DNA of 64,000 nucleotides from JAAXGI01 sp965206975 (GTDB lineage: Bacteria > Gemmatimonadota > Gemmatimonadetes > Longimicrobiales > Gaopeijiaceae). Under the pieces are notes generated by a model. The model was not told the origin of the DNA. It saw nothing but the letters and a program-made list of their open reading frames with translations, and did not search any database. Within the stretch, counting starts at the first letter, position 1. Each line of letters opens with the position of its first letter. Positions 34,280-43,984 of this stretch are shown piece after piece. A program made the position numbers and the translations under genes. The stretch spans positions 3,534,001-3,598,000 of the forward strand of contig OZ242253.1 of assembly GCA_965206975.1 (NCBI GenBank), read 5' to 3'.

Positions 34280-35223
34280 CGGGAGTTCGCCCTCCGCGTC
34301 CGGAAAAACCCGGTGAGCGCGGTAAGCGGGTCTCCGGCAGTATTCACGTCCACGAGTTCCGCCCCAGCCTCTCCGAGAAGCGCGGCGGTATCCGCCTGTG
34401 CCCTGAGCACGCTGTGCCGGTAGTGCTCCCGGACCTTGCGCCGGTGGGTGTTGAGAATGACTCGCCGCCCCGTCTCGGGATCCGTCATCTCGACCCATCC
34501 GACATCGGGCAGCTCGAGCGTCGCGGATGTCACGAGGCGAATCGCCACGAGGTCGTGAAGCTGCGCCATCTTGATCAACGCGTCGCGGAAGGGCGATCCC
34601 GGGTTACTCTGGATGAAGTCGCTGATGACGAAGACCGTTCCCCGCCCCCGAATCACGCCGTTTAGCCGATTCAAGCCCGACGCGAGATCGGTACCCCGTC
34701 CGCGCGGCTCGTGCGAGACCAGATCTGCCAGAAGGCCAATGATATGGCGTCGACCTGAACCCGGCGGAATGAAGTGTTCCACCCGGTCGCTGACGAGGAG
34801 GAGGGACACCCGGTCGTGATTGCGCGCGGCCGCGAATGCGAGCGCGGCCGCGATCTCGTTCGCCACCTCGCCCGCGCTTCGCTCACCCGGCCCGTAACGG
34901 CCCGAGCCGGAGACATCGACCATGAGGACGACAAGGAGGTCTCGCTCCTCCACGAACTGACGCACATAAGGGGTGCCGCGCCGCGCCGTGACCTTCCAGT
35001 CAATCGCGCGGACATCGTCGCCGATCTGGTAGCCGCGGACGTGGGAAAACTCGAACCCGCGTCCGAGGAACACCGACAGGTATTCGCCGCCGAACATGGA
35101 ATCGACGAGCCCGCGTGTGCGAAGCTCGAGGCGGCGGACTTCACGGAGTGCCTCGGTCTTGGAGGTCTCCTCGCCCCGCCGCGCGAGGAGACGGCGGATC
35201 CACGCCGCAAGGCCCCTTAGCAT
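34276..35223 (-). CDS. DUF58 domain protein
   Basis: A 315-residue DUF58 protein. The signature G-D-D-V-R-A-I-D-W-K-V-T-A-R-R-G lies near residue 70, followed by a VWA-like fold with V-D-V-S-G-S (MIDAS-like). Genes for DUF58 and MoxR almost always travel together; the pair is thought to act on client VWA proteins. It starts 13 bp after the moxR stop and overlaps the next gene by 4 bp. Confidence 0.9.
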   Translation of the reverse strand: MLRGLAAWIRRLLARRGEETSKTEALREVRRLELRTRGLVDSMFGGEYLSVFLGRGFEFSHVRGYQIGDDVRAIDWKVTARRGTPYVRQFVEERDLLVVLMVDVSGSGRYGPGERSAGEVANEIAAALAFAAARNHDRVSLLLVSDRVEHFIPPGSGRRHIIGLLADLVSHEPRGRGTDLASGLNRLNGVIRGRGTVFVISDFIQSNPGSPFRDALIKMAQLHDLVAIRLVTSATLELPDVGWVEMTDPETGRRVILNTHRRKVREHYRHSVLRAQADTAALLGEAGAELVDVNTAGDPLTALTGFFRTRRANSR

Positions 35224-35236
35224 CCTGCCTGCCCCC

Positions 35237-36256
35237 TTAGGGAGCAGGAACGGCGTCGAGCAGCCGGCCGATCAGCTGATCCGCGTCGATCCCCTTGGCA
35301 TCGGCCTCATACGTCGTCCTCAGCCGGTGGCGAAGGACTGGATAAGCCACGCTCTTGACGTCGTCCGGAAGGACGAAATCGCGGCCTCTGAGATACGCCA
35401 GGGCCCGCGACGCCCGAATCAGGAAGATCGTCGCTCTCGGGGAGGTGCCGAACTCGAGAAGCGTCTCGAAGTCGGCAAGGCCCACCTCCGCCGGCTCGCG
35501 GGTCGCGAAGACGAGGTCGACCACGTAGGCGCGGATCTTGTCTTCGACCACCACATCGTTGAGTTCGGCCCGGGCTGCCAGGATCTCGGGCGCGCTGGCA
35601 GCGCCCTCCTCCGCCGCAGCGAGAAGATCTGCCCGTTCCTTCCCCTCCTCACCCGACGCCCTCTCGGCCTCGATGGGGGCGAGTGCGACGCGCTCGATGA
35701 TCTCGAGTTCCTCGCCCCTCCGTGGATAGTCGATCCTCAACTTCATCATGAATCGATCGAGCTGCGCCTCCGCGAGCGGATACGTCCCCTGTTGCTCGAT
35801 GGGGTTCTGGGTGGCCAGGACGAGGAACGGCAAGGGGAGCGCATAGGTAACCCCATCGATCGTCACCTGCTCTTCCTCCATCGCCTCGAGGAGTGCCGAC
35901 TGAACCTTGGGCGGCGCGCGATTCACCTCGTCGGCCAGCAACACGTTGGCAAATACCGGACCCTTGTACACCCGGAATTCACCGGTGCTCTGATCGTAGA
36001 CCGGAGTCCCGATCACGTCACCGGGAAGGAGATCCGGAGTGAACTGGATCCGGCGAAACGAGGTGTGGAGGGCCCCGGCGAGGGAACGCACGAGGAGCGT
36101 CTTCGCGAGGCCGGGAAGCCCCTCTAGCAGGACGTGACCACCGGTGATCAAGGCGATCAGGAGCCCCTCGATGGTCTCGTCCTGTCCGACGACTCTGCGG
36201 TGAACCGACTCCTCCACCCCGCGGAGGAGCTGGAATCCCGCTGTTTCTACGGGCAT
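35237..36256 (-). CDS. MoxR-family AAA+ ATPase
   Basis: A 339-residue MoxR ATPase. It shows G-Q-D near residue 25, Walker A G-L-P-G-L-A-K-T (46-53), Walker B with L-A-D-E (107-110) and N-R-A-P-P-K-V-Q, sensor 1 (A-T-Q-N-P) and the arginine-rich C-terminal lid (V-L-R-H-R-L). MoxR proteins act as chaperone-like remodelers for maturation of VWA-containing complexes. It is first in a six-gene operon. An in-frame GTG at 36265 could add three residues. A dyad at 36347-36364 lies in the divergent spacer to the DUF4159 gene. Confidence 0.9.
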   Translation of the reverse strand: MPVETAGFQLLRGVEESVHRRVVGQDETIEGLLIALITGGHVLLEGLPGLAKTLLVRSLAGALHTSFRRIQFTPDLLPGDVIGTPVYDQSTGEFRVYKGPVFANVLLADEVNRAPPKVQSALLEAMEEEQVTIDGVTYALPLPFLVLATQNPIEQQGTYPLAEAQLDRFMMKLRIDYPRRGEELEIIERVALAPIEAERASGEEGKERADLLAAAEEGAASAPEILAARAELNDVVVEDKIRAYVVDLVFATREPAEVGLADFETLLEFGTSPRATIFLIRASRALAYLRGRDFVLPDDVKSVAYPVLRHRLRTTYEADAKGIDADQLIGRLLDAVPAP

Positions 36257-36490
36257 GGTTACCACGCTTGAATCCCGCCGTTTGGGTTTCTTGCCAATGA
36301 CCGGAACGGAAGCGTCCGGCGCCCCCGGCGGCCGGACCCTGTCGAACCGTGACCACAGTTACGGTGCAGGGACGGTACGGTACGGAAGGGACCCCCTTCG
36401 GGCAAGGGCGAACCACCCTTGTGCCCGTGCGCACGCCGGCAGTATATCTGCAGTGATGACTGGCTTCCCCTTGGACCCGGTGCCGGCCCG

Positions 36491-37384
36491 ATGAACCGCA
36501 CCCGAATCACGCCCAGGGCGGCCGCGGGACTCGGCGCCTTCGCCCTCCTCGCCTACATCGGCCCGCTCGCATTCGCCTCTCGCGGCCCCGCCGGTTCGGG
36601 AGCATCCGAGTCATACCCGATCGTCGCCGAGAGCGTGGGAGCACTCCCCGCTTCCGCTCGCCAGGAGGAGTGCACGCGCTTCGGGTCGAGGGGCCCGCAA
36701 CAGAACCCTCACCAGAGCTTCTACTTCACGAGGGGGGCGTATTCGAGTTCTCCGTGGAGTTGGCGTGGCCGCTCGTGGTCCACCGACTATCCCAAGGCGG
36801 ACCAGCAGTTCCTCTATGTCATGCAGCGGACGCTCGGCTGGGACATATATGGGTGCGAGAACCCGATTCGCCTCGACGACCCGCACCTGAGGAGATTCCC
36901 TTTCCTCTACGTCCTCGAAGTCGGGGCGATGGGCCTGACCCAGCCGGAGGTAGAGGGCCTGCGCAGCTATCTCCTCTCGGGTGGCTTCCTCTTCGTCGAC
37001 GACTTCTGGGGCCCGGCGGAGTGGGAGAACTTCGAACGCGAGATCGCCCAGGTGCTCCCAGGCCACAATCTCGAGGAGATCCCGATGGATCACCTCATCT
37101 TCCGGATCATCTACCCGATCGACGAGGTGCTCCAGGTCCCGAATGTACAGAGGGGCGAGACCGGCAATCCCGCCTACTACGGGGAGTGCTATTACGGCGG
37201 GAGCTGCACCCCGACCGTGCGGGGGATCTTCGATGACGACGGCCGGCTCATGGTGGTGGCAGCGCACAATAGCGACCTAGGCGACGCATGGGAGTGGGCC
37301 GAGCGCCCGGCCTACCCGTACGACAGATCCAACTTCGCGTTCAGCCTCGCCTTTAACGTCATCGCCTACGCGATGGTGTACTGA
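36491..37384 (+). CDS. Secreted DUF4159-domain protein
   Basis: A 297-residue protein with a signal/anchor segment (A-F-A-L-L-A-Y-I-G-P-L-A-F-A) and a DUF4159 domain: F-Y-F-T-R-G-A-Y, the D-D-P-H-L-R-R-F-P-F strand, G-G-F-L-F-V-D-D-F-W-G and the C-terminal N-F-A-F-S-L-A-F-N. DUF4159 has a GATase-like fold and is commonly found beside MoxR/DUF58 genes. The ATG at 36491 was chosen because it starts the signal peptide. It is divergent from moxR with 234 bp between. Confidence 0.8.
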   Translation: MNRTRITPRAAAGLGAFALLAYIGPLAFASRGPAGSGASESYPIVAESVGALPASARQEECTRFGSRGPQQNPHQSFYFTRGAYSSSPWSWRGRSWSTDYPKADQQFLYVMQRTLGWDIYGCENPIRLDDPHLRRFPFLYVLEVGAMGLTQPEVEGLRSYLLSGGFLFVDDFWGPAEWENFEREIAQVLPGHNLEEIPMDHLIFRIIYPIDEVLQVPNVQRGETGNPAYYGECYYGGSCTPTVRGIFDDDGRLMVVAAHNSDLGDAWEWAERPAYPYDRSNFAFSLAFNVIAYAMVY

Positions 37385-37736
37385 GAAGACCGGGCCGGCG
37401 CCCCCCTCCGGCCGCCCAACACTCGGGAGGTGATCCACCCCCTTGGGGCGGCACGGCAGCGCCGCCGGAATCGGTCCAGCTGACCTCGCGGCGCCGGCGC
37501 TCTGAACTCCGAACCCCCGGGTCTGCTGCTTCTCTACGGGTCTTGTCGGTTCCGTTGACGGGCCCTTACCTTCTTGCCGAAAGCTTTTCCCAGCCAAGCC
37601 CCTTCGGCCGGAGCCGGGTCCCCGCAGCGGAAGTATCCCATCCGAAGCTGGCAAGAACCCCAAAACCCGACATTTCGCTCCGGAAACCCCGCCGAATCCC
37701 TCCTGCCGACCGACACCTGAACGCATCGGAGAGCCC
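37385..37736. other. No gene; possible terminator hairpin
   Basis: A 352-bp intergenic region. GGCCGG / CCGGCC (37393-37412 region) just after the DUF4159 stop and GGCGGC / GCCGCC further on could form hairpins. No gene seen. Confidence 0.35.
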
Positions 37737-40070
37737 GTGATCGTCTTGGGACTCGGCCCCCGACTCATGGGGACACTCTCACTCCCCTGCGCGCGAATCT
37801 GCGGCGCAGCCGGCCTCCTACTGGGACTCGCCCTTCTCCCCGCAGCGCAGGCCGCCTTTGGCCAGGCCCCGGAAGGGACGGACCGTCCCCTTCCGGAGGG
37901 CCGAAGAACGATGGCGGCAGAACGCCTTCATGAGGGCGAGAGCATCGAGCTCGACGGGATCCTCGACGAGCCGGTCTGGGAGCGGGCCATGCCTGCAACA
38001 GACTTCATCCAACAGGACCCCGTCTTCGGAGGCACGCCGACGGAGCGCACCGAGGTCAGGATCGTCTTTACGAGCGAGAGCCTCTACATGGGCGTCTCCG
38101 CCTTCGACTCGGAGCCGGATCTCCTTCTCGGCAACACGATGAAGAGGGATGAGTTCCTCTCGGCGGACGACCGGTTCATGTGGACGATGGACACCTTCCT
38201 AGATCAGCAGACGGGCTATTTCTTCGAGATGAATCCGTCGGGGCTGATGGCCGATCAGCTCATGCAGGCGGGAGGGGGAGGCGAGCGCGCGTGGGACGGG
38301 ATCTGGGATGCCTATGCCAGGCGGCACGAGCTCGGATGGACGCTCGAGATCGAGATCCCTTTCCGGACGTTCAACTTCGATCCAGACGCCCCCGCGTGGG
38401 GAATCAACTTCCAGAGAACCGTTCGGCGGAAGAACGAGGAGAACCTCTGGACAGGCCACGAGAGAAACCAGGGGCTCCGCCGTATGTCGAACGCGGGCCT
38501 CCTCGTCGGGATCTCGGATGTGACCCAAGGGCACGGATTGGATGTCAAGCCCTACCTTGCCGGCTCCACCCTCGATGTCCCGGGAAGTACCGATCCTTCC
38601 GCGAGGGAGCGTGAGGCCGACGTCGGGGTCGACCTCTTCTACAACGTGACGCCGAGCCTCCGGGCGAACCTCACCGTAAACACCGACTTCGCGCAGACTG
38701 AAGTCGACCAGCGGCTCGTGAACCTCACCCGCTTCCCGCTCCGCTTCCCCGAGAAGCGGGGCTTCTTCCTAGACGGGGCCACCTTCTTCGACTTCGCCTC
38801 GAATCCCGTCCAAGGCGGCGGACCCGGGAGGGGCTTCCGTCCGAGCGGGGTGCCGCGGTCTGAGCCATTCTTCAGCCGCCGGATTGGTCTCGGCTCTGAG
38901 GGCCAACTTCAGCCCGTCGATGTCGGCGGGAAGCTGACGGGTCAGGCTGGCGCACAGGACATCGGGTTCCTGCAAGTCCGCACCGGGGAGCACCGGGACA
39001 GCGAGGGGAACCGCGTCTCCGGGGAGGACTTCACCGTATTTCGGCTAAAACGCCGGATCCTCACGCAGTCGTACTTCGGCTCTTTCTTCAGCCGGCGCTA
39101 CGACCGGGCCAAGGGGAGCACCGGTGGCCTCTATACGGCCGGGCTCGACTATCGCCTGGCAACCTCGACCTTCCGCGGGTCCGATCAGCTCTCAATGTCG
39201 GGTTACTTCCTCTGGAACACCGAGCCCGACGACCTAGGTGACAACATCTCCTACGGCACGAGGGTCGACTATCCCAACGATCGCTGGTCCGGGAGCCTGG
39301 GGTTCAGCGAGATCCAACCGAACCACCGTCCCGCAGTCGGGTTCACCCCGAGAACGGGCTTTCGCGCCTACAGCGGCCAGGTCGGCTTCGGACCCCGGCC
39401 GCAGGCCCACCCGGTCTTCCGGCAGTTCACCTTCGATGTCGGTGCCAACTTCCTGACCGACATGGAGAACCGCGTGGTGACCCGGGACGTCAGGATGCAG
39501 CTCTTCGGCGTCCAGTTTCAATCGCAGGACAACGTCAGCCTATCGGTGATCCCCACCTTCGAGCAGCTCGATGAGGACTTCGAGATCCATCCTGACGTGA
39601 TCCTCGCCGGAGGGACCGACTATCACTTCACGCGGTACCGGCTCGACGCCGGGACCGCAAACCGGCGGATCCTCTCCACCCGGTCGAGCTTCGAGATCGG
39701 GGACTTCTTTTCCGGCACCAGGCGGGAGGCGATCCTCAATCTCGGGGTGCGCCCCTTCGTCGGGATGGTCGCCAACCTCTCCGCGGAGTGGAACCGGATC
39801 GAACTCCCGGAAGGAGACTTCCAGACCCGGCTCTATCGACTCACCCTCGACAACCAATTCAACCCCTGGATATTCGTGGTCAACAATATCCAGTACGACT
39901 CCGTGAGTGATCGGCTCGGCTGGCAGATCCGCTTCCGCTGGACGGTCGAACCGGGCAACGATCTCTACGTCATCTACACGCAGAACTGGGTCGATGACCT
40001 GGACCAGCACCGCTTCCTCACGGAGGACCGGCGGGGCGCTGCGAAATTCGTCTATACCTACCGTTGGTGA
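37737..40070 (+). CDS. DUF5916-type CBM9-like/outer-membrane protein
   Basis: A 777-residue exported protein. After a signal peptide, residues ~60-230 form a CBM9-like sandwich with E-L-D-G-I-L-D-E-P-V-W, typical of DOMON/CBM9-like N-termini of DUF5916 proteins. The rest is an outer-membrane-type beta-barrel with alternating strands (N-T-D-F-A-Q-T-E-V-D-Q-R-L-V-N-L-T-R-F) and a final aromatic strand ending Y-T-Y-R-W. These proteins are frequent in Gemmatimonadota and Bacteroidota; their substrate is unknown. The GTG at 37737 has a GGAG site; an ATG at 37767 is possible. Confidence 0.8.
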   Translation: MIVLGLGPRLMGTLSLPCARICGAAGLLLGLALLPAAQAAFGQAPEGTDRPLPEGRRTMAAERLHEGESIELDGILDEPVWERAMPATDFIQQDPVFGGTPTERTEVRIVFTSESLYMGVSAFDSEPDLLLGNTMKRDEFLSADDRFMWTMDTFLDQQTGYFFEMNPSGLMADQLMQAGGGGERAWDGIWDAYARRHELGWTLEIEIPFRTFNFDPDAPAWGINFQRTVRRKNEENLWTGHERNQGLRRMSNAGLLVGISDVTQGHGLDVKPYLAGSTLDVPGSTDPSAREREADVGVDLFYNVTPSLRANLTVNTDFAQTEVDQRLVNLTRFPLRFPEKRGFFLDGATFFDFASNPVQGGGPGRGFRPSGVPRSEPFFSRRIGLGSEGQLQPVDVGGKLTGQAGAQDIGFLQVRTGEHRDSEGNRVSGEDFTVFRLKRRILTQSYFGSFFSRRYDRAKGSTGGLYTAGLDYRLATSTFRGSDQLSMSGYFLWNTEPDDLGDNISYGTRVDYPNDRWSGSLGFSEIQPNHRPAVGFTPRTGFRAYSGQVGFGPRPQAHPVFRQFTFDVGANFLTDMENRVVTRDVRMQLFGVQFQSQDNVSLSVIPTFEQLDEDFEIHPDVILAGGTDYHFTRYRLDAGTANRRILSTRSSFEIGDFFSGTRREAILNLGVRPFVGMVANLSAEWNRIELPEGDFQTRLYRLTLDNQFNPWIFVVNNIQYDSVSDRLGWQIRFRWTVEPGNDLYVIYTQNWVDDLDQHRFLTEDRRGAAKFVYTYRW

Positions 40071-40092
40071 CCCACCCCAGGAGGAGATACAG

Positions 40093-40509
40093 ATGAGTCA
40101 GGGACCGAGCGTGACCGTCCGCCAAGTGGGGCTGTCCACGGGCGAGGGGGAGGTACGGGGGCACACGCTCCTCGTCGACCGCCCGGAGGCCCAAGGGGGG
40201 GCGGACCGGGGTCCGATGGGCGGCGAGTTGATCCTGGTCGGGCTTGGAGGCTGCTTCATGAGTAACCTCCTCGCCGCCGTCCGGGCGCGGAACGCCGCCG
40301 TCTCCGACGTTCAGCTGAAGGTTTCCGCGGTGGCCGAGGGATCCCCCCTGCGGATGACGAGCTTCGGGATCGAAGTGTCGGCCGAGTGCGCCGACCTGGA
40401 GCTGCTTGACAAGCTTGCGAAGATCGCCGCACGCAGTTGCATCGCGGTGAACACGCTGAACCCAGGGAGCCCGGTCGCGGTGAAGGTCTCTAGCGTAGGA
40501 TCTGCTTGA
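40093..40509 (+). CDS. OsmC/Ohr-family peroxiredoxin
   Basis: A 138-residue OsmC-family protein that reduces organic hydroperoxides. The two redox Cys residues lie in G-L-G-G-C-F-M-S (Cys54) and A-A-R-S-C-I-A-V-N (Cys116), the expected positions. An AGGAGGAGA site precedes the ATG. It starts 22 bp after the DUF5916 gene and may be co-transcribed. Its end overlaps the decayed transporter on the other strand by 20 bp. Confidence 0.85.
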   Translation: MSQGPSVTVRQVGLSTGEGEVRGHTLLVDRPEAQGGADRGPMGGELILVGLGGCFMSNLLAAVRARNAAVSDVQLKVSAVAEGSPLRMTSFGIEVSAECADLELLDKLAKIAARSCIAVNTLNPGSPVAVKVSSVGSA

Positions 40510-41906
40510 AGGGAAGATCCTGGGCGACGAGGACGAAGAGCACCGTCGAGAGGTCCGCAAGGTGCTGCAGCTGGCCGTAGTAGGAGGTGAAGTCCACCCC
40601 GGGCTCGGCTATTCCGAGCATCACGAGGTCCGCACGGGACGACGACTCCCCAAGCAGGGCCTTGAAGGACCGTCCCTCGCTGAGGAGCACCTCGCTGGTC
40701 GCGTCCACTCTCGTCCACTCGAGGAGGCTGGTCAGGTTCTCCTCTGCCTGCGCCCGCGCCGTATCCTCCGAGACAACCAGCTTCACTCGAATCTGAGCAT
40801 CGCTCCACTCGACGCTTCGCGTCAGGAGGTGGCTCAGTAGCAGCATGAGCGCACCAGTAGCCTGCATCCCACCCCACCAAACATCGATCTGCTTTCAGGC
40901 CCCGAAGCTAGAACCTTCATCGTGCACGATCACCACGTTCCCCCCCGCCCGTGAAAGGAACTGATCATCCGGCAATAGCCCTCCTGCACGCTGGCCTCCT
41001 CGCTGTCCCCGAGGATGATCGTGTTCGGCCGTAAGCCACCCATCTCGTACGACTCGACGAGGTCACGCGAGCCGCGAAAGGGGTCCTCAGCCGACACGAG
41101 TCGAACAAGCGCCTGAACACCCCTCCGGGTGAGGTAGCCTCGAATCGTCCGCTCGAGCGTCGCCTAGCGCTTCGGATCCCGGGACTCCTTGGGCACTACG
41201 CTCGCCACCGTGATTAGGCCCCGTCCCTGGGTGAGCGAATTTGCGAGATCGATCAGGTGCCACCTCCGGGCCGGGGCGCCCGAGAGCACCAGGGGGTTCG
41301 GGCGCCAGGTCCGCCACTCTTCGGCTGATCCGCTCCCCATCCGGAGGAGCGTGGTATGAAAAAACATGAGCCATACCCCATCCCGGACATTGCCCGACGT
41401 GGCCCGCATCCCACGCTGCTCGAGCCAGAGGTATACCGCGAGAACCACGACGGCCGCCAGAAAGAAGATGGCGAAGACCGCCCAGAACCCCACGCCCCGC
41501 CCCCGGGGACGCCGATGGGAAACTCCCCCGGCGCCGGGCCGAGGGGACGCCCCGGGAGGAGCGAGGCGAGCGATAGGGCAACCCCTGCCATGATCAGGTA
41601 CCGAATACGGATCACGAGCGTCACGGACTTGAGGGCGAGCGCCATGTACAGCGGGAGGCCGATTGCCCCGCCGGACTCCACCCTCAGGGTACGGCTGATC
41701 ATGCAGTAGGCACCACCGATCCGAACCCTGCGGTCGGTGGCGATCGTGGCAACCGCGAGCGCGGTGGGGAAGGTGATCGAGGTAGAGATCGTAATGATCA
41801 GGATTGTCGCGAGGAGCCCAACGCTCCCGACCACCCAACCGAGCCTGAGGTACACGATCACGCCGAGGTTCGTCAGGGTAGGCGGGGTGAAGACTCCGCT
41901 GAACGT
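40490..41906 (-). pseudogene. Decayed SLC12-type cation-chloride/amino-acid transporter
   Basis: Three fragments of one SLC12-like permease. The N-terminal piece reads F-T-P-P-T-L-T-N-L-G-V-I-V-Y-L-R-L-G-W-V-V-G and R-V-R-I-G-G-A-Y-C-M-I-S-R (about 41906-41600). After a frame change and loss of the central membrane helices, a second frame has R-D-G-V-W-L-M-F-F-H and V-L-S-G-A-P-A-R-R-W-H-L (41440-41164). A third continues to the cytoplasmic USP-like tail, with an in-frame TGA at 40895-40897 just before W-W-G-G-M-Q-A-T-G-A-L-M-L-L-L. No intact start remains. Intact relatives are around 700 or more residues, so several hundred are missing. Confidence 0.8.
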
Positions 41907-42096
41907 CTAGAGGCCATCCTCCCGGTCGGGACGGGCCCGGGGGGTGCGGCAACGGGACTGGATCCAGCGACCGATCACGCGGAAACGTCCTTGGGAGGGG
42001 GGGGCGCCCCTCAGGGGAGGAGCGGGCTCGAAGCCCAACCGGAGGCAAACGTGACCGTCTACCCTGTCACAACCACCCAGGGTTGTCGAGAGAGGC

Positions 42097-42128
42097 CCCC
42101 GTCCCGGGAACCCATGCCCGGGACGGGG
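42097..42128 (+). promoter_or_regulatory. Leader hairpin before msrPQ
   Basis: Perfect 12-bp inverted repeat (CCCCGTCCCGGG 42097-42108 with CCCGGGACGGGG 42117-42128, loop 8), preceded by a smaller ACAACC/GGTTGT hairpin (near 42069-42086). Both lie in the 5' region of msrP. They could be an attenuator or a terminator of an upstream transcript; a T6 run occurs about 17 bp later. Confidence 0.35.
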
Positions 42129-42176
42129 TTAGAAACTCGCACGGTTTTTTGCCCCGCCTGTGCTCGTGGAGGGAAG

Positions 42177-43124
42177 ATGCTCATCCGGTGTCCCCCAGAT
42201 ATCCCGTCCTCCGAGATCACGCCGGAGCGGGTCTTTCTAGACCGACGTAGCTTCATTCGGCAGGCCGCGCTTGGGACGGCAGCGGCAGCCCTCGCCCCGT
42301 CGGCGGTGTCGGGAGCCCTGAGCCGGCCGAGGCAGGACCCGAGGTTCGCCGAGCTCGAATCGGAACTCGGGGAGCCGGTCAATGCGTGGACCGAAATCAC
42401 CACGTATAACAACTTCTACGAGTTCGGGACCGCGAAGGAAGATCCGCATCGGAACTCCGGGCCCTTTCGCCCCCAGCCTTGGACGGTCCGCGTCGAAGGG
42501 CACGTGAACAACCCCGGAGACTACGAGCTCGACGAATTCTTGGCGCCGCATCGGATCGAAGACCGTGTTTACCGGATGCGGTGCGTCGAGGCGTGGTCGA
42601 TGGTAATTCCCTGGCGCGGTTTCCCGCTCGCCGACCTCGTTCGGCGGGCTGACCCGACCGGTGATGCCCGATTCGTCGAGTTCACCACCATCGTACGGCC
42701 GGAGGAGATGCCGGGACAAAGGACAGGGGTCCTCCCGTGGCCCTACGTCGAAGGCCTCCGCCTCGATGAGGCGATGCATCCGCTTACGATGCTCGTGACG
42801 GGGGTTTACGGGGTGGATTTGCCGAACCAGAACGGCGCTCCCCTTCGGCTCATCGTTCCGTGGAAATACGGGTTCAAGGGCATCAAGTCGATCGTCAGCA
42901 TTCGCTTCGTCGAGGAGATGCCGATGAACACTTGGTGGGCTGCCAATGCCCGGGAATACGGCTTCTATGCGAATGTGAACCCCGAGGTGGACCACCCCCG
43001 CTGGAGCCAGGCGCGGGAACGCCGAATCGGAGAGCTCCGCCGGCGTGAGACGCTGATGTTCAACGGGTACGCGGACCAAGTGGGACACATGTACACGGAT
43101 CTGGACCTCACACGCTGGATCTGA
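42177..43124 (+). CDS. msrP: Methionine-sulfoxide reductase catalytic subunit MsrP
   Basis: A 315-residue periplasmic molybdenum enzyme that repairs oxidised Met in envelope proteins. A twin-arginine signal (D-R-R-S-F-I-R-Q-A-A-L-G, RR at 23-24) targets the folded, cofactor-loaded protein. The molybdopterin-binding Cys is Cys136 in Y-R-M-R-C-V-E-A-W. Further motifs are N-N-F-Y-E-F and W-K-Y-G-F-K-G-I-K. A GGAGG site precedes the ATG. The membrane haem subunit gene follows 21 bp later, completing the MsrPQ system. Confidence 0.92.
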   Translation: MLIRCPPDIPSSEITPERVFLDRRSFIRQAALGTAAAALAPSAVSGALSRPRQDPRFAELESELGEPVNAWTEITTYNNFYEFGTAKEDPHRNSGPFRPQPWTVRVEGHVNNPGDYELDEFLAPHRIEDRVYRMRCVEAWSMVIPWRGFPLADLVRRADPTGDARFVEFTTIVRPEEMPGQRTGVLPWPYVEGLRLDEAMHPLTMLVTGVYGVDLPNQNGAPLRLIVPWKYGFKGIKSIVSIRFVEEMPMNTWWAANAREYGFYANVNPEVDHPRWSQARERRIGELRRRETLMFNGYADQVGHMYTDLDLTRWI

Positions 43125-43145
43125 GCACCGGAGCGTAGCGTCCCC

Positions 43146-43832
43146 GTGGCAGCCCGAAGTATACTCGGCCTCAAGGTCCTCCTCTGGATCTCCGCTCTCT
43201 CGCCCGCCGGTTGGATCGCTGTGGGCGCCTTCCGAGGGTGGCTCGGGGCAAACCCGATTGAGAAGGTGACCCACGTCACCGGTCTCAGTGCTCTCATCCT
43301 TCTCCTCCTTACCCTTGCCGTCACGCCCTTCCGCCGCATGGCGGGGTGGAACCGGGTCATCCAGCTGCGTCGCCCCCTCGGTCTCTTCGCATTCTTCTAC
43401 GCCTTCCTCCACTTTTCAATATGGATGGTACTCGATCTGGGGTTTGAGTTCTCCTGGATCTCGGAAGACATCATGGAGCGGCCCTACATCACGGTCGGAT
43501 TCACGGGATTCGTCCTCCTGATCCCCCTCGCGGTCACCTCGACGCGGGGATGGATCCGGCGTCTCGGACGCCGATGGGCGGCGCTCCATCGGCTCGTCTA
43601 CATCACCGCCGCCCTCGGCGTCATTCACTTCTACTGGCTAGTGAAGGCAGATACGAGCCTCCCTCTCCTCTTCGCCGGGATCCTTACGGTCCTCCTCGGA
43701 AGCCGCATCGCACCGTGGCACGAGAAGCGGAGGCGGCGACGAGCGACCGCCGTCTCCCGAGGCGAGCCTCTATCCGCTGGGTCACGCGTAGGGATTCCCG
43801 AGTCCGGGCCCCTCCACCCCGGTTCCCGCTGA
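43146..43832 (+). CDS. msrQ: MsrQ haem-binding membrane subunit
   Basis: A 228-residue membrane protein with about six helices, the ferric-reductase-like cytochrome b partner of MsrP that passes quinone-pool electrons to it. Haem-ligand candidates are His in F-L-H-F-S-I-W and in A-L-H-R-L-V-Y and G-V-I-H-F-Y-W. A T-P-F-R-R loop and R-R-P-L-G-L are family features. It starts with GTG. The C-terminal ~35 residues are basic and longer than usual. Confidence 0.88.
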   Translation: MAARSILGLKVLLWISALSPAGWIAVGAFRGWLGANPIEKVTHVTGLSALILLLLTLAVTPFRRMAGWNRVIQLRRPLGLFAFFYAFLHFSIWMVLDLGFEFSWISEDIMERPYITVGFTGFVLLIPLAVTSTRGWIRRLGRRWAALHRLVYITAALGVIHFYWLVKADTSLPLLFAGILTVLLGSRIAPWHEKRRRRRATAVSRGEPLSAGSRVGIPESGPLHPGSR

Positions 43833-43984
43833 ACCCGCCCCCTTCACGCCTGCATGCACACGAGCCACCAAATGAGGGATGCGGCTAAGCTCCGGGGAGT
43901 TGCTAGCGATGCGCCTCGAGGCCCCACCGCCAGCCCCAAAAGCACGGCTCGGAAGCTCGAAATGACCGGGTAGCGACGAGAGTT

